Shown one piece after another: positions 11,703-14,319 of a DNA stretch of 14,319 nucleotides. How positions within the stretch are numbered: position 1 is the first letter of the stretch; each line of letters starts with the position of its first letter. A program made the position numbers and the translations under genes. The notes under the pieces were generated by a model. It had not been told where the DNA came from. It did not search any database and was given only the letters and a program-made list of their open reading frames with translations. Source of the DNA: JACDDK01 sp038198445 (lineage in GTDB: Bacteria > Actinomycetota > Rubrobacteria > Rubrobacterales > Rubrobacteraceae); the NCBI GenBank assembly GCA_038198445.1, contig JBBPZZ010000109.1, positions 1 to 14,319 on the forward strand. The letters are read 5' to 3'.

Positions 11703-14111
11703 CTAGAGGTCGAACGTAGAGCTCTCTCCGTTCTCGATCTCCTGAACGTCGTCACCGACGCCGATCTTGATGTGATCGCCGAAACCGTCGGCTTGCGGGG
11801 CGACCGTCAATTTTCCGTCGTTCAGCGCGACGTCCATCGGTATATCGCGGAAGCGCATCGAGAACGACAAACCATCGAGCTTATCAGTGAGTTTCGGGGC
11901 GAAGTAGAGGACTCCGTCCTGGATCTCACTCCCCATGTAGCCGCGCTGGAGAAGGTCCAGCGTCCCGGCCATGACCCCCAGGTGGATAGCCTCCCTGGTG
12001 GTACCGCCCTGCACGTCCCCGATGTCGCTTTCTAGCGCCACCATGTACCTCTTCCACGAGCTCTCGGGATCGATGTCGGCCATGATCGCCGCGTGGACCA
12101 CGAAGCTCAACGTGGAGCCGTGGGAGGTACGCTGCGCGTAGTAGTCGATGTTGTGGCGGGCCGTTTCCGGCGTGTATTCGTATCCGAGTTTCTCGAAGAG
12201 CCGCTTGAGGTCCTCTTCGGGGAAAAGGAAGAACAGCATCAGGGTATCCGCCTGCTTGGCGAGCTTGTAGCGGTCGGGGTCGTCGCCCTCGGCTTTCAGG
12301 ATGCGGTCGAGCCGCTGGATGTTGTCGTACTTCTCCCGGTACGCTTCCCAGTCTAACTCCTCCAGGTCCTCGTAACCCTCGAACTGGCTGATGATTGGGT
12401 TGCCTTCTTCGTCTTCGTGGAACGGGACGAACATCTTGTGGCTCATCTCGCCCCACAGCTCTACCTCGTCGTCGGAGAGATCTATCTTAGCCCGCAACTC
12501 TTCCCGGCGCCGTTCGGGGAGCATGTTCAGGATCTCCTGGGCGCTCTCGCACATCCACGCCACCATCACGTTCGTGTAGGCGTTGTTGCGTAGTCCTTCT
12601 TCGTCCGAACCGGGATATTTCTCGTGGAACTCATCCGGCCCCATTACGCCGTGGATCTCGTACCGGTCCCGCTCCTCGTTGTAGTGGGCTATGGAAGCCC
12701 AGAACCGGGCGATCTCCAACATCATCTCCGCCCCGCAATCCAGCAGAAACTCCATGTCACCCGTCACCTGATAGTAGTGCCAGATGTTGTAGAAGATGGC
12801 CGCGCCTACGTGCCGCTGACGATGGCTGAGGTCGGGGTCCCAACTCCCGGAGTTGGGGTTCAGGTGTACCTGCTGGGTCTCTTCCTGGCCGTCGGAACCA
12901 CTCTGCCAGGGGTACATGGCGCCCCTGTAACCGGCATTCCTGGCCGCCGCCCGGGCCTCATCGAGACGCCGGTAACGGTAGACGAGGAGTCCGCGCGTAA
13001 TCTGCGGCAGCCGAAAGTTCAGGAACGGGTAGATGTAGATCTCATCCCAGAAGATGTGTCCGCGGTAAGCCTCGCCGTTGAGTCCGCGCGCGGGAGCGCC
13101 CGCGTCGAGGTCGGCGGTATGCGGGGAGCAGACCTGCAAGATGTGCAAGATGTGCAGACGGACCAGGAGTTGAACCCGATCGTCGCCGGGGATTTCCATG
13201 TCGCAGGCGTCCCACAATTTATCCCACGCACGCGCGTGCTCGTCGAAAGCCTCCTCGAAGGTCCCGTAGCGCGCCACCGCCTTTCCGGCGTTGGCCAGCG
13301 GTTCGTTTATGGCATGGTCTCGGGAGGTATAGAAAGCGACCATCTTCTCGACGCGCACGGGCGTTTTCTCTTCAACCTCCAGGGAAACGACTTGGTGAAT
13401 GTAGTCCTGCATCTGGTAGAGGCTACGTTCCACGGGGAGAAGTCCCTGCTCTCCGTAGACGCGGGTACGGGCCGCCTCGGCGACGTAGATCCGCGACTGG
13501 CGGCTACGCACGAGCAGGGCTATGACCTCCGGACCGAACGTCCGGGGAGAGATCGGGTCCAGGTGGCGGCCCGCGAGCTCCTGGTAGCGAGCCACGCCGT
13601 TGTTCGTGACCCGGCCGTCCAGCGCCGTTATTATCTCGATCTTGCCGGACCAGTTCTCGGGGGTGATCTTCCACTCAATTCCCGCCTGGTGCATGTCGGC
13701 CATGCTCACGAAGCGGCGGCTCTCCAGGCTGGTCTCGCGGCCTTCCTTGTCCCGGAAGCGCAGGTTGCGTATCACCGTAGCGTGCCGGATGTCGTACTCG
13801 TGCCTGTAGCTGAGAAGCTCGACGTTGTCGAGGTCCACGGGTTCGCCGTCCTCCTCGATACGGAGCTTCAAGACGAGCCAATTAGGCAGGTTGACCAGGT
13901 CCTCGTTCAACACCGGCCTTCCGGCCATGATCGTCGTCTCGCGGTTGAAGCCGCCGTGGACGTAGGTCCCCGGATAATGAACCTCGTCGGCGTCGGACCA
14001 ATGGGCCGTTCCTCTGGTGCAAAAATACCCGTTTCCAGTGGAGGTCATCGCCTCCCTGAGTCCCTCCTCCTCGGGCTCGTAGTTATCGTAGGTGAGCGTC
14101 CAGTTCGTCAT
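11703..14111 (-). CDS. GH65 disaccharide phosphorylase (trehalose/kojibiose/maltose phosphorylase-like)
   Basis: Cytosolic inverting phosphorylase of glycoside hydrolase family 65, 802 residues, the family's usual length. An N-terminal beta-sandwich (about 1-270) is followed by an (alpha/alpha)6 barrel with GHIFWDEIYIYPF at 351-363, the catalytic general acid Glu494 in GVMGPDEFHE, KQAD at 619-622, and the phosphate-binding HGSTLS loop at 664-669, then a C-terminal beta domain. The intact HGSTLS loop argues for phosphorolysis rather than hydrolysis. Trp355-Asp356 of the -1 subsite are kept, but the usual FWDTEI is shortened to FWDEI. The ATG at 14111 has AGGGG eight bases upstream. It follows otsB by 40 bases, so alpha,alpha-trehalose is a plausible substrate. 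Kojibiose, nigerose and maltose remain possible. Confidence 0.88.
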   Translation of the reverse strand: MTNWTLTYDNYEPEEEGLREAMTSTGNGYFCTRGTAHWSDADEVHYPGTYVHGGFNRETTIMAGRPVLNEDLVNLPNWLVLKLRIEEDGEPVDLDNVELLSYRHEYDIRHATVIRNLRFRDKEGRETSLESRRFVSMADMHQAGIEWKITPENWSGKIEIITALDGRVTNNGVARYQELAGRHLDPISPRTFGPEVIALLVRSRQSRIYVAEAARTRVYGEQGLLPVERSLYQMQDYIHQVVSLEVEEKTPVRVEKMVAFYTSRDHAINEPLANAGKAVARYGTFEEAFDEHARAWDKLWDACDMEIPGDDRVQLLVRLHILHILQVCSPHTADLDAGAPARGLNGEAYRGHIFWDEIYIYPFLNFRLPQITRGLLVYRYRRLDEARAAARNAGYRGAMYPWQSGSDGQEETQQVHLNPNSGSWDPDLSHRQRHVGAAIFYNIWHYYQVTGDMEFLLDCGAEMMLEIARFWASIAHYNEERDRYEIHGVMGPDEFHEKYPGSDEEGLRNNAYTNVMVAWMCESAQEILNMLPERRREELRAKIDLSDDEVELWGEMSHKMFVPFHEDEEGNPIISQFEGYEDLEELDWEAYREKYDNIQRLDRILKAEGDDPDRYKLAKQADTLMLFFLFPEEDLKRLFEKLGYEYTPETARHNIDYYAQRTSHGSTLSFVVHAAIMADIDPESSWKRYMVALESDIGDVQGGTTREAIHLGVMAGTLDLLQRGYMGSEIQDGVLYFAPKLTDKLDGLSFSMRFRDIPMDVALNDGKLTVAPQADGFGDHIKIGVGDDVQEIENGESSTFDL

Positions 14112-14151
14112 CGTATTTCCCCTTTCCTAATGGCCTGTGTGCCGACAATTA

Positions 14152-14319
14152 TCACCGGGCGAGAGCGCCCAGGAAAACCTCCACCTCAGGTATGCTCTCC
14201 AGCACATACTCCGCCGCGCTCTTCCTCCCCTCCTCCTCTTCCACATCTCCCACGTAGATGCCTATGCCTTTGGCTGTTGCTCCGCTCGTTGCTCCGCTTG
14301 TGCCTTTGAGCGCTTCGAA
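14152..14319 (-). CDS. otsB: trehalose-phosphatase, C-terminal 55 residues (5' end outside window)
   Basis: Only the C-terminus is in the window. GIGIYVGDVEEEEGRKSAAE followed by YVLESIPEVEVFLGALA fits the end of OtsB-type HAD phosphatases, which remove phosphate from trehalose-6-phosphate. In such proteins a GIxIxVG strand is followed by A-x-Y-x-L and an EVxxFLxxLA helix. The HAD catalytic motifs would lie upstream, beyond position 14319, so the assignment rests on the tail and could also fit a related HAD phosphatase. It ends with TGA at 14154-14152, 40 bases before the GH65 gene. The likely shared transcript suggests trehalose synthesis and reuse are linked. Confidence 0.7.
   Translation of the reverse strand, partial: FEALKGTSGATSGATAKGIGIYVGDVEEEEGRKSAAEYVLESIPEVEVFLGALAR
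14276..14299. repeat. 12-base in-frame tandem repeat within otsB
   Basis: GTTGCTCCGCTC and GTTGCTCCGCTT stand head to tail and differ at one base. On the coding strand they give TSGA twice, just before the GIGIYVG strand. This looks like a recent slippage insertion in a surface loop that keeps the frame. Confidence 0.7.

Noticed and set aside
12624..14309. Long plus-strand open frame (561 codons) opposite the GH65 and otsB genes
   Set aside because: It is the antisense shadow of genes with clear family motifs on the minus strand, and its translation resembles no family. High GC lowers stop frequency on the opposite strand.
1..14319. Mobile elements, CRISPR arrays, rRNA or tRNA genes
   Set aside because: No transposase or integrase sequence, no spaced identical repeats and no RNA gene signature was seen on either strand.

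Overview
The window reads as chromosomal DNA of a high-GC Gram-positive bacterium. Every gene found lies on the minus strand. GTG starts, GGAGG ribosome sites and 1-11 base gene overlaps are common. The protein sequences look actinobacterial, and I would guess Rubrobacter or a relative, but this is recognition from memory without a database search. The longest stretch without a gene is 232 bases.

Positions 14319 to 11703 hold the 3' end of a trehalose-phosphatase gene (otsB) followed by a complete GH65 disaccharide phosphorylase. Positions 11515 to 10283 hold an MFS transporter of unknown substrate.

Positions 10286 to 3927 hold the first purine operon. It starts from a TTGACA/TATCCT promoter. 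It encodes the FAD and 2Fe-2S subunits of xanthine dehydrogenase, an 8-oxoguanine-deaminase-like amidohydrolase, the molybdopterin subunit, a small thiamine-binding-fold (MTH1187/DUF77) protein, and, after a 189-base gap, a guanine-deaminase-like CDA-fold enzyme. Positions 3817 to 1 hold the second purine operon, from a TTGACA/TATATT promoter. It encodes an NCS2 (NAT) purine/urate permease fused to a second OHCU-decarboxylase domain, a free OHCU decarboxylase, uricase, and 5-hydroxyisourate hydrolase, which runs off the left edge.

Together the two operons describe a route from guanine (through xanthine) and probably 8-oxoguanine (directly) to urate, then through 5-hydroxyisourate and OHCU to S-allantoin, with an importer for external urate or xanthine. 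Allantoinase, the XdhC-type cofactor insertion factor and a dedicated regulator are not in the window.

Most notable points: (1) the OHCU domain fused to the permease has lost the catalytic histidine (Tyr instead) and glutamate (Asp instead), while the neighbouring free enzyme keeps both; (2) both purine promoters carry the 8-mer ATGCGGAA exactly 26 bases after the -10 box, a candidate shared operator; (3) the free OHCU decarboxylase and the guanine deaminase, which are unrelated folds, share a C-terminal IYNxRQG tail; (4) a thiamine-binding-type protein is translationally coupled to xanthine dehydrogenase.
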